Shown here: positions 1 through 8,728 of the stretch, in pieces
Position numbering within the stretch: position 1 is the first letter of the stretch
Layout of the letters: every line of letters begins with the position of its first letter
Source: Bacillota bacterium
GTDB lineage: Bacteria > Bacillota > Clostridia > Lachnospirales > Lachnospiraceae
DNA: 64,000 nt
Assembly: GCA_023457255.1 (NCBI GenBank)
Contig: JAEWMB010000012.1
Span: 44,899-108,898, forward strand
Reading direction: 5' to 3'
The notes under the pieces: model-generated
What the model was told of the DNA's origin: nothing
Seen by the model: only the letters and a program-made list of their open reading frames with translations
Databases searched by the model: none
Program-made: the position numbers and the translations under genes

Positions 1-56
1 TATCAAAGATTTCTTAAAATTATAAGACGCGAAAAATCAACACAAAAGGAGGAACT

Positions 57-395
57 ATGTCATACTTTCATTTAAAAAAGGATACTAAAATCGAAATAGT
101 AGAAGCTGGAAAATGCAGCCGCAGAATTACAGGCTATGACGGAAAATTAATGACAGTTGAGGTGTTTTTTAAAAACGAATGTATTTCAGCCCCGCATAAA
201 CATCCGCACGAGCAAATTACTTACTGTCTGGAAGGTAAATTTGAGTTCTATATCGGAGAGGAAACAAAGGTGATAGAGGAAGGGGACACGGTATATATGC
301 CTCCGGAAATAATGCACAATTGTAAGCTATTATCAGAAAAAGGCAGATTGTTAGATATTTTTACACCGATACGAGAAGATTTTTTAAGCGAATAG
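57..395 (+). CDS. kdgF: KdgF-like cupin, unsaturated uronate-processing protein
   Basis: A single-domain cupin of 112 residues. KdgF-family proteins convert 4,5-unsaturated uronates released by pectate or alginate lyases into linear ketouronates in the cytoplasm. The cupin metal site is visible as H47, H49, Q53 and H87, with the motif HKHPHEQITY at 47-56 and MPPEIMHN at 81-88. There is no signal peptide, which fits an intracellular role. An AAAGGAGGA ribosome binding site sits just before the ATG. It is followed closely by an SDR reductase and, two genes on, by a PL7 lyase, so it probably acts on products of that lyase. Other small cupins share this fold, so the family call is firm and the exact substrate is inferred. 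Confidence 0.75.
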   Translation: MSYFHLKKDTKIEIVEAGKCSRRITGYDGKLMTVEVFFKNECISAPHKHPHEQITYCLEGKFEFYIGEETKVIEEGDTVYMPPEIMHNCKLLSEKGRLLDIFTPIREDFLSE

Positions 396-481
396 GAAAT
401 ACCTTATCTTGTAAAGTGTAGATATATAGAAAATGAAAATTGGAAAAGAAAACAGGAAGTAAAATTCAGGAGGATCAGAAA

Positions 482-1216
482 ATGAGAGCAGTTATAACAG
501 GTGGAACAGGCGGAATTGGATTTAGCGTAGCAATGGCTTTAGGGCAGGAAGGGTATGATATAATCATTACCGGAATTGATAAAGAAGCTGCCGGCAATGC
601 ATTGGCTCAATTAAAAGAAAATAATATTAATGCTGAGTTTATCTATGCCAATTCCATGGAGGAAGAGGATGTGAACCAAGCTTTTGAACAGATATCAAAA
701 CAGTATGATTCCATTGATGTATTAGTAAATAATGTAGGAGGCTTAGGAGGCAGACAGAAATTTGATGGTATGGAGACTTCCTTTATGAGAAGAGTAATGG
801 CATTAAATTTTGACAGTGCATTTTTTGCAAGCAGGGCGGCAATCCCTCTATTAAAGAAAGGCACGAATCCTTCCATTATTAATTATAGCACCATAGCAGT
901 TACTTCCGGCGGAGGTCCAGGCGCTGGAATTTATGCAGCAAGCAAGGCAGCAATTGAAGGCTTAACCCGTGCTTTAGCAAAAGAACTTGCGGAGTTTGGC
1001 ATTCGGGTAAATGCGGTATCACCTGGAACGATTGATACTGCGTTCCATTCTGCAACAAGCAGAGATGTTATGGAAACATGGAAGTCTGGTATCGTAATGA
1101 AGCGTTTTGGTGATCCGTCCGAAGTAGCAACTGTTGTTGAATTTTTAACTTCAACCAAAGCTTCCTTCTTAACAGGTGAAATCATTCAAGTGAATGGCGG
1201 GCAGGCATTTATTTAG
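482..1216 (+). CDS. SDR-family oxidoreductase, probable ketouronate (DEH/DKI) reductase
   Basis: A 244-residue short-chain dehydrogenase. The NAD(P)-binding motif TGGTGGIG lies at residues 6-13, NNVGG follows in the middle, and the catalytic YAASK has Y151 and K155. A longer reading frame starts at 440, but AGGAGGA at about 468-474 points to the ATG at 482, and the Rossmann motif then sits at the normal distance from the N-terminus. Family members in this context include KduD and the DEH reductases of alginate catabolism, which reduce the ketouronate formed downstream of KdgF. It lies 86 bp after the cupin gene and is probably co-transcribed. The specific substrate is inferred from neighbours only; SDR enzymes are diverse. 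Confidence 0.7.
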   Translation: MRAVITGGTGGIGFSVAMALGQEGYDIIITGIDKEAAGNALAQLKENNINAEFIYANSMEEEDVNQAFEQISKQYDSIDVLVNNVGGLGGRQKFDGMETSFMRRVMALNFDSAFFASRAAIPLLKKGTNPSIINYSTIAVTSGGGPGAGIYAASKAAIEGLTRALAKELAEFGIRVNAVSPGTIDTAFHSATSRDVMETWKSGIVMKRFGDPSEVATVVEFLTSTKASFLTGEIIQVNGGQAFI

Positions 1217-1263
1217 TTTATGATGGGGAAAATGTAATTTCTCCTGCTATCTACACTAACTTT

Positions 1264-1296
1264 CATGGGGCTTCTACAGGGAATAGAAGCCCCATG
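1264..1296 (+). terminator. Perfect 13-bp inverted repeat after the SDR gene
   Basis: The arms catggggcttcta (1264-1276) and tagaagccccatg (1284-1296) are exact complements around a 7-base loop. It lies between the SDR stop and the chemoreceptor start. There is no T-run after it, so it is either a weak or factor-assisted terminator, an mRNA-stabilising hairpin, or a regulator binding site. Confidence 0.45.
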
Positions 1297-1346
1297 ATTC
1301 ACGATATGCCACACAAAAGCTTAATCTAAAATCGAAGAAACGGAGT

Positions 1347-3407
1347 GTGAGTACGATAATTAAGAAAAAGCAGTTTTCCATTAGTATTTTTGTAAAATTA
1401 ATTGCAGGTTATTTTGTTCCGGTCTTGTTTATGATACTGCTGGGAATTATTGCGTTATTTAAGTCTTCTTCCGGGTTAAACGAAAATTTTGAGAATAGTA
1501 CAAACCAAGCAATTGACATGACTGCAAACTACTTGGAATTAGTTCTGGAAACGGCACAAGCAGAAATTGATCAATATAGCAAAAATATGAAATTATATAA
1601 TTACATGTCCGGCGAATCCATGGGCGACCTAACAAAACAATTGGCTTTCCTGGATGAAATATATCAATCTATCTCCTCGGCAACTACAGCAAATAAGTTT
1701 ATCACAAATATACATATCATACCGGGGAAAGAATATAATGTATTTTCAACCACCTTAAAAGGGAATCGTGGCTTTTATGAGCTTTTAGAAGAATCCCCAG
1801 AAGGAGCGGCACTGCAGCAAAAGAGTACTATTTGGGTGGGAACACATAAAACAATTGATCAAGAATTAGGGATGAATGAAAGCGGCTATATTATCTCCTA
1901 TATGAAATTAATAAAGAGTTTTAATAAAGATTATGGTGTTTTGGTTGTTGATATCAGTAAAAAAGAATTGACGGAAATTTTAAGCCAATTGAATTTAGGG
2001 ATAGGAAGTCATGTAGGTTTTATAACCGCAGACGGAAAAGAAATAGCAGTATCAAGAGAAAATCAAGATTTGCAGGAAATATCATATTCTGCTCAATCCT
2101 TTTATCAAGAGAGCAAACGAAGGGAAGAAGCCAAAGGAAATTCTTACGTAGATATTCTAGGTGAGAAGTACTATTACATGTATCATAAGATTGGTGATAC
2201 CGATGCTATGATTTGTGCGCTGGTACCACAAAAAAATATTGTGAAGCAAGCCAGTGAGCTTAAGTATATTGTTAGCATCATTGTTGTCATAGCAAGTATC
2301 ATTGCACTTTTCTTTGGGGTTAGGATATCAACAGGTATTAGCAGGTGTTTATCTGCTATTAACAAAAAGTTAAAATTAGCAGCCAATGGTGATTTAAGTA
2401 TAACAATAGCAACAAAACGCAGGGATGAATTTGCTGTTCTTGTTTTCAATATCTGTGAGATGATTGAAGGTACCAGAAAATTGATATATCAGGTAGAGCA
2501 AGTATCCAAGGAAGTGACGCTATCCTCCGGAAAAGTAATTGATGCCTCTAATAGTATTGCATTATCTTCGGAGAAGATTTCCTTTGCAATTAAAGATATC
2601 GATCAGGGAATCTTGCAGCAGGCGCAGGACTCTCAGGATTGTTTGGCTCAGGTGGATACCTTGTCACAGTGTATTACAACAGTGAATGACAATATCAGAA
2701 AGACAGTAACTGTAGCAGAAGAATCCAAGGCTATAGTGGATAAGGGTATCAAAAAGATGACGATTATGACAAAACAGTCGGAGGAGACATCAAAGATAAC
2801 AGGGAGCGTTGTTGAAAATATTGGAGTCCTAAAGGAAAAATCAGAATCTATAAACACAATCATCAATGTAATCAATGAGATAGCAGATCAAACTAACTTG
2901 CTCTCCTTAAATGCAAGTATTGAAGCAGCAAGAGCCGGAAATGCCGGAAAAGGATTTGCAGTAGTTGCAAATGAAATAAAGAAGCTTGCCGAAGAATCTC
3001 AAAATTCTGCCGGTAAAATTAAAGAAATTGTAGAAGATATTAACCTGCAGACTTTGGATACCGTTGAAAAGGCGATGGAGGCAGAAAGCATTGTTTTCAA
3101 ACAAAATGCGGCAATACAAGAAACGATAGAGGTTTTTCAGGATATGAAAGACAGTATGCAAAAAATGCTTTCTAATATGGAGAAGGTGTATGTAGATGTT
3201 TCCAGTATGGAATCTGCAAGGGTAAGTACTTTAGAGGCGATTCAAAATATCTCTGCGGTATCGGAAGAAACTTATGCGGCTTCCAGTATGGTAAATGACA
3301 GTTTATCAGCTCAGGAGGAAGCGGTAGAGCATTCGGAGAAGGTTTCTGCCGAGTTAAAGCAAAATGCTGAAATATTAGAAGGAGCATTGAAACAATTTTC
3401 TATTTAA
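1347..3407 (+). CDS. Methyl-accepting chemotaxis protein
   Basis: A 686-residue transmembrane chemoreceptor. A short cytoplasmic N-terminus leads into a first membrane helix at about 13-33, then an extracellular sensor region of roughly 270 residues (probably a dCache-type domain), a second membrane helix near 306-326, a HAMP linker and a long cytoplasmic coiled-coil signalling domain. The conserved hairpin tip that contacts CheW and CheA is clear at about 505-550, with IADQTNLLSLNASIEAARAG and GFAVVANEI. Translation starts at a GTG with a weak ribosome binding site. It sits between the uronate-metabolism genes and the PL7 lyase, so sensing of uronate oligomers or other sugars is a reasonable guess, but the ligand cannot be read from sequence. 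Confidence 0.92.
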   Translation: MSTIIKKKQFSISIFVKLIAGYFVPVLFMILLGIIALFKSSSGLNENFENSTNQAIDMTANYLELVLETAQAEIDQYSKNMKLYNYMSGESMGDLTKQLAFLDEIYQSISSATTANKFITNIHIIPGKEYNVFSTTLKGNRGFYELLEESPEGAALQQKSTIWVGTHKTIDQELGMNESGYIISYMKLIKSFNKDYGVLVVDISKKELTEILSQLNLGIGSHVGFITADGKEIAVSRENQDLQEISYSAQSFYQESKRREEAKGNSYVDILGEKYYYMYHKIGDTDAMICALVPQKNIVKQASELKYIVSIIVVIASIIALFFGVRISTGISRCLSAINKKLKLAANGDLSITIATKRRDEFAVLVFNICEMIEGTRKLIYQVEQVSKEVTLSSGKVIDASNSIALSSEKISFAIKDIDQGILQQAQDSQDCLAQVDTLSQCITTVNDNIRKTVTVAEESKAIVDKGIKKMTIMTKQSEETSKITGSVVENIGVLKEKSESINTIINVINEIADQTNLLSLNASIEAARAGNAGKGFAVVANEIKKLAEESQNSAGKIKEIVEDINLQTLDTVEKAMEAESIVFKQNAAIQETIEVFQDMKDSMQKMLSNMEKVYVDVSSMESARVSTLEAIQNISAVSEETYAASSMVNDSLSAQEEAVEHSEKVSAELKQNAEILEGALKQFSI

Positions 3408-3664
3408 GTTATGGAAAAGAAAAGGAAACAAAGCAGATTCGCAGGTTCAAGGTTATTAAGAAACAGATTATTTTTTATGGCTCAATAGATTCTTTTAGAT
3501 TATAAAAAGGTAATAAAGAATACCAAAAATAGAAAATGAAGGATATGGTGAAAATTTGATATGATTAAAAAAAGGATATTGTATATGATATGGATTATTA
3601 ATGATTTACATTAAGGTACTGATACAACATAGTTAGCTTATCAATGATGAGTAAGGAGGATTTT

Positions 3665-6600
3665 ATGAACTGTATTGGGAACACAAGAAGAGTGAAGAAT
3701 GTAGCAAGAAAAATCTTTATTCTAGCATTAATTATGGCATTGTCAATTTCAGGCATACCAATGAGCCGGGCATATGCAAAGGAAGAAAAGAAAGAAACTG
3801 TTTATACGGTAAAAAAGGGGGATACACTAAGTAAAATTGCAAAGCAATATAGTACGTCAGTGGCACAATTTGCAAAATTAAATAACCTTCAAAACGTAAA
3901 TTTTATCAGAGTCGGACAGAAACTAATGATACCGGGAAGAGCCACCAAGGTAGTAAAAAATCAGTCTGAACTAAATAAGGCTTTCGATTCTGGGTTGTAT
4001 GGGACAATAAAAATTGAATCTGATAAAGCGATTCGGTTTGATCTTCCGAATAAGAAATATAACGGTATTACTCTTATTGTGAATGCTCCGAAGGCATCGG
4101 TATCAAATCGGGCAACCTTTCAGCAAATTATCATTCGAAGTTTAAATCAGAACGGCTGGAAGGAAGCCGGTAAGCAAAATTCTTTTGTAATCGAAGCAAA
4201 AAGCTTACATATGGTTCTTGATAAAAATGCAGTGGTAGCCAAGATAACCTCCACGAAAAAGGTGGATAGCTTTACTGTAGAAAATAATACTGCAAAAAAA
4301 CTTGTTGTGAAAACACAAAAGGGTTCGGTTACTGTTGAGAAAAAGCAGCGAACAACGATTGTAAATGGAGAAAAGGTGAAAGAGACTCCAAAACCAACGA
4401 TTGTGCCAACCACAACGGTCACTCCAAAGCCGACAAAAAAACCGCAGCCAACCCAGGTACCACAATCGACACCGACCCCGCAGCCGACCCAGGTACCACA
4501 GTCAACGCCGACTCAGCAGCCGACCCAAGTGCCGCAGGCTACGCCGGTACCACAGCCGACCCAAGTGCCGCAGGCTACGCCGACCCCGCAGCCAACACAG
4601 ATACCAACCAAATTATTACCATGTGATATTGCTGATTTCTCAACTTGGAAGCTGCAGCTCCCGACACCGAATGAAACGATGACCGGAGTGGAAGAAATTA
4701 CAGCGGACAGATTAGTGAATGGATACGAAGGACCGAACTTTTATGTCGATCAGATGGACGGCGGTATTGTTATGAGTTCACCCGTTGATGGATTTAAAAC
4801 GGGGAATACAACCTATTCACGTTCCGAACTTCGTGAATTAATTGATGGAAAAACAGCCTCCGTCAACTGGTACTGGAAGGGGACTCATATTCTAAGAACC
4901 AGTGAGATGGTAACAGAGGTTCCATCCAATGGGAAAACAATCGTTTCCCAGATTCATGGCATCTGGCCAAACGGAGAAAACGGGCCGGTGTTGATAAAAG
5001 TTCAGTATGAATATTTGACAAAGAGTGTAGGTGTATTTATTAAGACAGCAGCGTATAACAGTGCGTCAGATAAGAAATTCTATTTTCCTAATGTTGATTT
5101 AAATCAGAGGTTTGATACCGAAATTAAGATTGTAGAAGGTGTTGCTTATGTTACTATCTCAAGTAATGGAAGAAGTGAAACTTATGCGTATGATTTTTTA
5201 GGTAATGATTCCTCCTGGGAAAGTCAATTAGGTTATTTTAAAGTAGGTAACTATGTGCAGGATAGTGTGAAAGACTATGAGGGTGAGGGAGCTACCGTTA
5301 AGGTATATAAAATCGAAACCTTCCATGATGATAATTATGTAAAACCTGTACCAATCGAGTCTTTGGCGATGCTTCAGGATAATATAACCATGGGGGTTGG
5401 TGAGACAATGAAACTAGAAACTCAGTGTACGCCGATCGATACCGTAAACAAAGCAGTAACCTGGAGTGTAGTAGAAGGAAATGAGAACTTAGCGGTAAAT
5501 AACCAGGGGATTATTACAGCCATTGCGGAAGGGTTTGCAAAAGTCAGAGCTACAAGCGTAGAAAACACCAACGTTTATGCAGAGTGCAGCATAGTAATTG
5601 TAAAAGAAATTACGCAGGAAGTAAAAGCTGTGTATGAACAGGATTTTGGTACGGAGCTTCCTTATGATATCGAAGGAGCCGAGGAAATCGGCTTGCTTCC
5701 AAGTGGTGCTACTACTGTAAAGGTAGTAAAGGAAGATGGTAACTATGTCTTGAAATTCTCGGATAATGATGCCTCCGGCAGTGCAAAAGCAGGTATTTAT
5801 TTTCCGGAAGAATTAGATAGCGTAACGGTAAGCTTTAAAGTTCGTGTCGACGAAACAGAAATCAAGGATACCAAGAATACTCCGTCTTATTTATATTTAT
5901 GTGTTGGCGGCAGTGATACCTGGTTAACGGCGGCTGATGAAATGTTCCGCCTTCGCAATGGTTCTACTTATAATGCAGGGACACTGACGAACCATATGTG
6001 GCTCTTGACTCATGGTTATCAGGAAGCAGCTATGAATTTGGATGCGGCGAAGTTTGAACTTGGAGAGTGGAGGGAAGTAACCATTATCACAACTCCTGAT
6101 AACGGAACAGCAAAAGGAAATAAATCGGATGTCTATATTGATGGTCTGAAAGTAGGCAGTCAGCTAACGAACAATTTTAACAGTCCATATGTAAATCAAG
6201 TGAATTTCTATTCCGGAACAAAGGACTTAATAAGTTTTTCAATTGATGATGTTAAAGTTTATTCCGGAGTGAAAGCACCGGAGTCTGCAAATGCTTCGGC
6301 ACCGGAATCTGTCAAAATTGGAGTTACGCCATCCATTATGGCGATTGGTGACTCCATCAGGCTTAACGTTACAATAGCTCCGGATGGTGCGCAGGAAGGT
6401 TTGATTTATTCTGTAACCGGCGGTAAGGAATTTGTTTCTGTCAGTAAGGACGGGTTTCTTACGGCGGTAAAAGAAGGAACCGCAACTATACGGGTTTCCA
6501 GTAAGTCTCACCCGGAGGTTTATGATGAATGTATAATCACGGTAGTAGATAATAATGCGATTGTTCGTGTGGAGTCATTAACTCTTGCAGAAGATAAAGT

Positions 6601-8215
6601 TACACTTTCCATAGGTCAGACAAAGGAGCTTGTTCCGCAGATTACTCCGGCAAATGCGACAGAGCAAGGGATAAGCTATGAAGTAATTAGTGGATTTGAT
6701 TGTGTTACGGTATCACAAACAGGGGTAATAACGGCATTAAAAGCCGGAGCAGCCACAGTACGTGTTAAGAGCTTGGATAATCCAAAAGTTTATACAGATT
6801 GTAATATTGCTATCGTAAAGAGCGTTCCCGCAGGGACAATTATTTTTCATGATACGTTCAGTACGGTGTTAGATATATCAAAGTGGGAGACTGCAACTTC
6901 TAATAATCAATTTACGGAAAACAAAGCAGTAGATGGTGCCTTACGCATGTTTGATGACAATGGCGCAGGTCAGCCAAAGGCATTCTTTGCATTTGAACCA
7001 CAGGCATCCACAGTCTCCATGCAATTTAAGATTAAAGTAACAAGAGACTTAAAAGAGGGAACCGACCGGTTTTCAGCCGTTACCATTGGTTTTGGCACCG
7101 GAGCGATTACCTCACAGGTAAATGAAGCCTTTCGCTTTAAGACAAGCGGCTCTATCTCAAATAGTACTGTAGTAAATCCAAGATTTGTATATAGTAATCC
7201 GGAAGGCACCGGTTTCTTAGATACTGGTAAAAACTATGAGTTGAAGGAATGGTATACCGTAACGATGGTCACTACACCGGATGACGGCAGTGAGCGTGCG
7301 AATACAACAGACCTTTATATTGATGGAATAAAAGTAATTGACAGGGCAGTGAATAAAAATAAATTTGCAACGATTGATAAGTTTATTTTCCAAACAGGGA
7401 CAACAGATTTTACAGAATACTTTATTGATGACATGAAGATTTGGACTGGCGATTATGCAGATGGCAGCGAAGGAACAGTTCCGGAAGAACCGGGTCAGAC
7501 TTTAATCTATAGCGAAGCCTTTGACTATACCACACCAGAAGAACTTCCGGTTGCTTCCAGTGAAACGAACCCTTCTGTTCGGCCTTCCTGGAAAGTAACC
7601 TCAGCAAGCGGTGCGTCTATTGAGATAGCGGGTGATGGAGAAAATAATAAGGCACTAAGGTTTATGGACGATTCCGACGCTCTGCAGCCGAAAGCGTTAT
7701 TAATTTTTGACAAAGCTGCAGGCACTACGACAATTGAGTTTGATTTGATGATAGAAGATGACAGGATTTATAACGATGGGACAGAGAAAGCATCCGTAGT
7801 TTCCATTGGAATCGGATCTTCGGATATTGGCAGTCCATCGTCAAAAGCCCGTGAAATGTTCCGGTTTAAGACGAAAGCGAATGTAGAAACCGCAGAGGGT
7901 GTTTCTGTGGTAACAGGAAGAAAATTCTGTTACGAGCAGGAGGATAACAGCGGCAAGTATACGGACATCCCGGGAATATCATATGAACTGAATACCTGGT
8001 ATACGATTAAATTCGTGATGACTCCGGGAGAAGCGGGTACTACATCCATTTTCATAAATGGGGTAAAAGTAGTGAGCGAAGCTCCGAACAAAAAACCGGC
8101 TGTTCCTAATACAGATCCGGCGTCCACTGCAAACACAATTGATTCCTTCCTGATACAGGGAGAAAAAGCATCTCTATCCATATTCCGGATCGATAATGTG
8201 AAAGTATATCGATAA
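3665..8215 (+). CDS. Secreted modular PL7 alginate lyase with LysM and Big2 domains
   Basis: A 1516-residue secreted protein. An ATG at 3644 is possible, but AAGGAGGA at 3653-3660 places the start at 3665, directly before a signal peptide (about 1-38, ending at SRAYA). A LysM domain (about 47-91, YTVKKGDTLSKI) should hold it to peptidoglycan. A Pro/Thr/Gln linker of 12-residue repeats follows. The PL7 catalytic domain spans about 320-557 and carries all three family signatures: RSELRE at 386-391, QIH at 429-431 and YFKVGNY at 524-530. QIH rather than QVH is associated with activity towards guluronate-containing alginate. The C-terminal two thirds contains Big2-type Ig domains and three related jelly-roll (LamG/ConA-like) modules, probably glycan-binding. 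The catalytic family is well supported; the true substrate (alginate versus another uronan) is inferred. Confidence 0.85.
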   Translation: MNCIGNTRRVKNVARKIFILALIMALSISGIPMSRAYAKEEKKETVYTVKKGDTLSKIAKQYSTSVAQFAKLNNLQNVNFIRVGQKLMIPGRATKVVKNQSELNKAFDSGLYGTIKIESDKAIRFDLPNKKYNGITLIVNAPKASVSNRATFQQIIIRSLNQNGWKEAGKQNSFVIEAKSLHMVLDKNAVVAKITSTKKVDSFTVENNTAKKLVVKTQKGSVTVEKKQRTTIVNGEKVKETPKPTIVPTTTVTPKPTKKPQPTQVPQSTPTPQPTQVPQSTPTQQPTQVPQATPVPQPTQVPQATPTPQPTQIPTKLLPCDIADFSTWKLQLPTPNETMTGVEEITADRLVNGYEGPNFYVDQMDGGIVMSSPVDGFKTGNTTYSRSELRELIDGKTASVNWYWKGTHILRTSEMVTEVPSNGKTIVSQIHGIWPNGENGPVLIKVQYEYLTKSVGVFIKTAAYNSASDKKFYFPNVDLNQRFDTEIKIVEGVAYVTISSNGRSETYAYDFLGNDSSWESQLGYFKVGNYVQDSVKDYEGEGATVKVYKIETFHDDNYVKPVPIESLAMLQDNITMGVGETMKLETQCTPIDTVNKAVTWSVVEGNENLAVNNQGIITAIAEGFAKVRATSVENTNVYAECSIVIVKEITQEVKAVYEQDFGTELPYDIEGAEEIGLLPSGATTVKVVKEDGNYVLKFSDNDASGSAKAGIYFPEELDSVTVSFKVRVDETEIKDTKNTPSYLYLCVGGSDTWLTAADEMFRLRNGSTYNAGTLTNHMWLLTHGYQEAAMNLDAAKFELGEWREVTIITTPDNGTAKGNKSDVYIDGLKVGSQLTNNFNSPYVNQVNFYSGTKDLISFSIDDVKVYSGVKAPESANASAPESVKIGVTPSIMAIGDSIRLNVTIAPDGAQEGLIYSVTGGKEFVSVSKDGFLTAVKEGTATIRVSSKSHPEVYDECIITVVDNNAIVRVESLTLAEDKVTLSIGQTKELVPQITPANATEQGISYEVISGFDCVTVSQTGVITALKAGAATVRVKSLDNPKVYTDCNIAIVKSVPAGTIIFHDTFSTVLDISKWETATSNNQFTENKAVDGALRMFDDNGAGQPKAFFAFEPQASTVSMQFKIKVTRDLKEGTDRFSAVTIGFGTGAITSQVNEAFRFKTSGSISNSTVVNPRFVYSNPEGTGFLDTGKNYELKEWYTVTMVTTPDDGSERANTTDLYIDGIKVIDRAVNKNKFATIDKFIFQTGTTDFTEYFIDDMKIWTGDYADGSEGTVPEEPGQTLIYSEAFDYTTPEELPVASSETNPSVRPSWKVTSASGASIEIAGDGENNKALRFMDDSDALQPKALLIFDKAAGTTTIEFDLMIEDDRIYNDGTEKASVVSIGIGSSDIGSPSSKAREMFRFKTKANVETAEGVSVVTGRKFCYEQEDNSGKYTDIPGISYELNTWYTIKFVMTPGEAGTTSIFINGVKVVSEAPNKKPAVPNTDPASTANTIDSFLIQGEKASLSIFRIDNVKVYR
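4445..4609 (+). repeat. 36-bp tandem repeats encoding a Pro/Thr/Gln linker
   Basis: Four 36-base units start at 4445, 4481, 4517 and 4553, followed by a partial unit. They encode 12-residue repeats of the type QPTQVPQSTPTP. This is the flexible linker between the LysM part and the PL7 domain and may vary in length between strains. Confidence 0.9.
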
Positions 8216-8250
8216 TTTTAGGTGAGATTGATATAATAAATTAACCACTA

Positions 8251-8300
8251 AGGGAGCGCCGTAAAATAGCTGACTAATAGCTATTTTGCAACGCTCCTTT
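8251..8300 (+). terminator. Rho-independent terminator after the PL7 gene
   Basis: A long two-part hairpin: GGAGCG pairs with CGCTCC on the outside and AAAATAGCT pairs with AGCTATTTT on the inside. It is followed by a short TTT. It lies 35 bases after the PL7 stop codon. Confidence 0.8.
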
Positions 8301-8533
8301 GTAATTCGGGACAATTCATAATTCAATGTTTTTATGGATATTCTTCGCAACTTTTATGAGGATATATACAGAAACTTCAGATTTATAATGCGATAAGCTG
8401 TTACATATGATATTATGAATAAAAATTTAGGCAAACAAAGCAAGTACCTCCTAAATGATAATCTTAATCAGACAACTCTACAGGGCTGGATTCGGTATTG
8501 TATCGGATTTGGCCTTTTTGAAAATAGATTGAA

Positions 8534-8562
8534 TTGACACTTTTCTTGTGAAATTACATACT
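8534..8562 (+). promoter_or_regulatory. Possible sigma-A promoter for the GH10 gene
   Basis: A consensus TTGACA at 8534-8539 is followed after 17 bases by CATACT (4 of 6 matches to TATAAT). It would give a leader of about 160 bases before the xylanase gene. Apart from this and the preceding terminator, I see nothing definite in 8301-8728. Confidence 0.4.
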
Positions 8563-8728
8563 ACAGTTCGACAACTCGAAATTTGCGGTTAAAAAACGGA
8601 ACAAGTTATAAGCCAATACTATAAAAATCTTTCAAATTATAGTAAAATAATGGTATTACCAGACGGACAAGCTTAAGCTTAATAAGGGGTAATAAGTCAC
8701 TGTTCATTAACAAGCAGGAGGTGTGTTT

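Noticed and set aside
440..481. Upstream N-terminal extension of the SDR protein
   Set aside because: It carries the ribosome binding site for the ATG at 482 and would displace the Rossmann motif from its usual position.
3408..3643. Possible promoter before the PL7 gene (TTGATA near 3556 with TATGAT near 3584)
   Set aside because: The spacing of 22 bases is too long and no better pair was found; no promoter is claimed.
4445..4609. Regularly spaced repeats as a possible CRISPR array
   Set aside because: The units are contiguous coding repeats without spacers; no CRISPR array or cas gene is visible in the window.
4401..4682. Arg/Ser-rich reading frame inside the PL7 gene
   Set aside because: It is the out-of-frame translation of the 36-bp linker repeats of the real gene.
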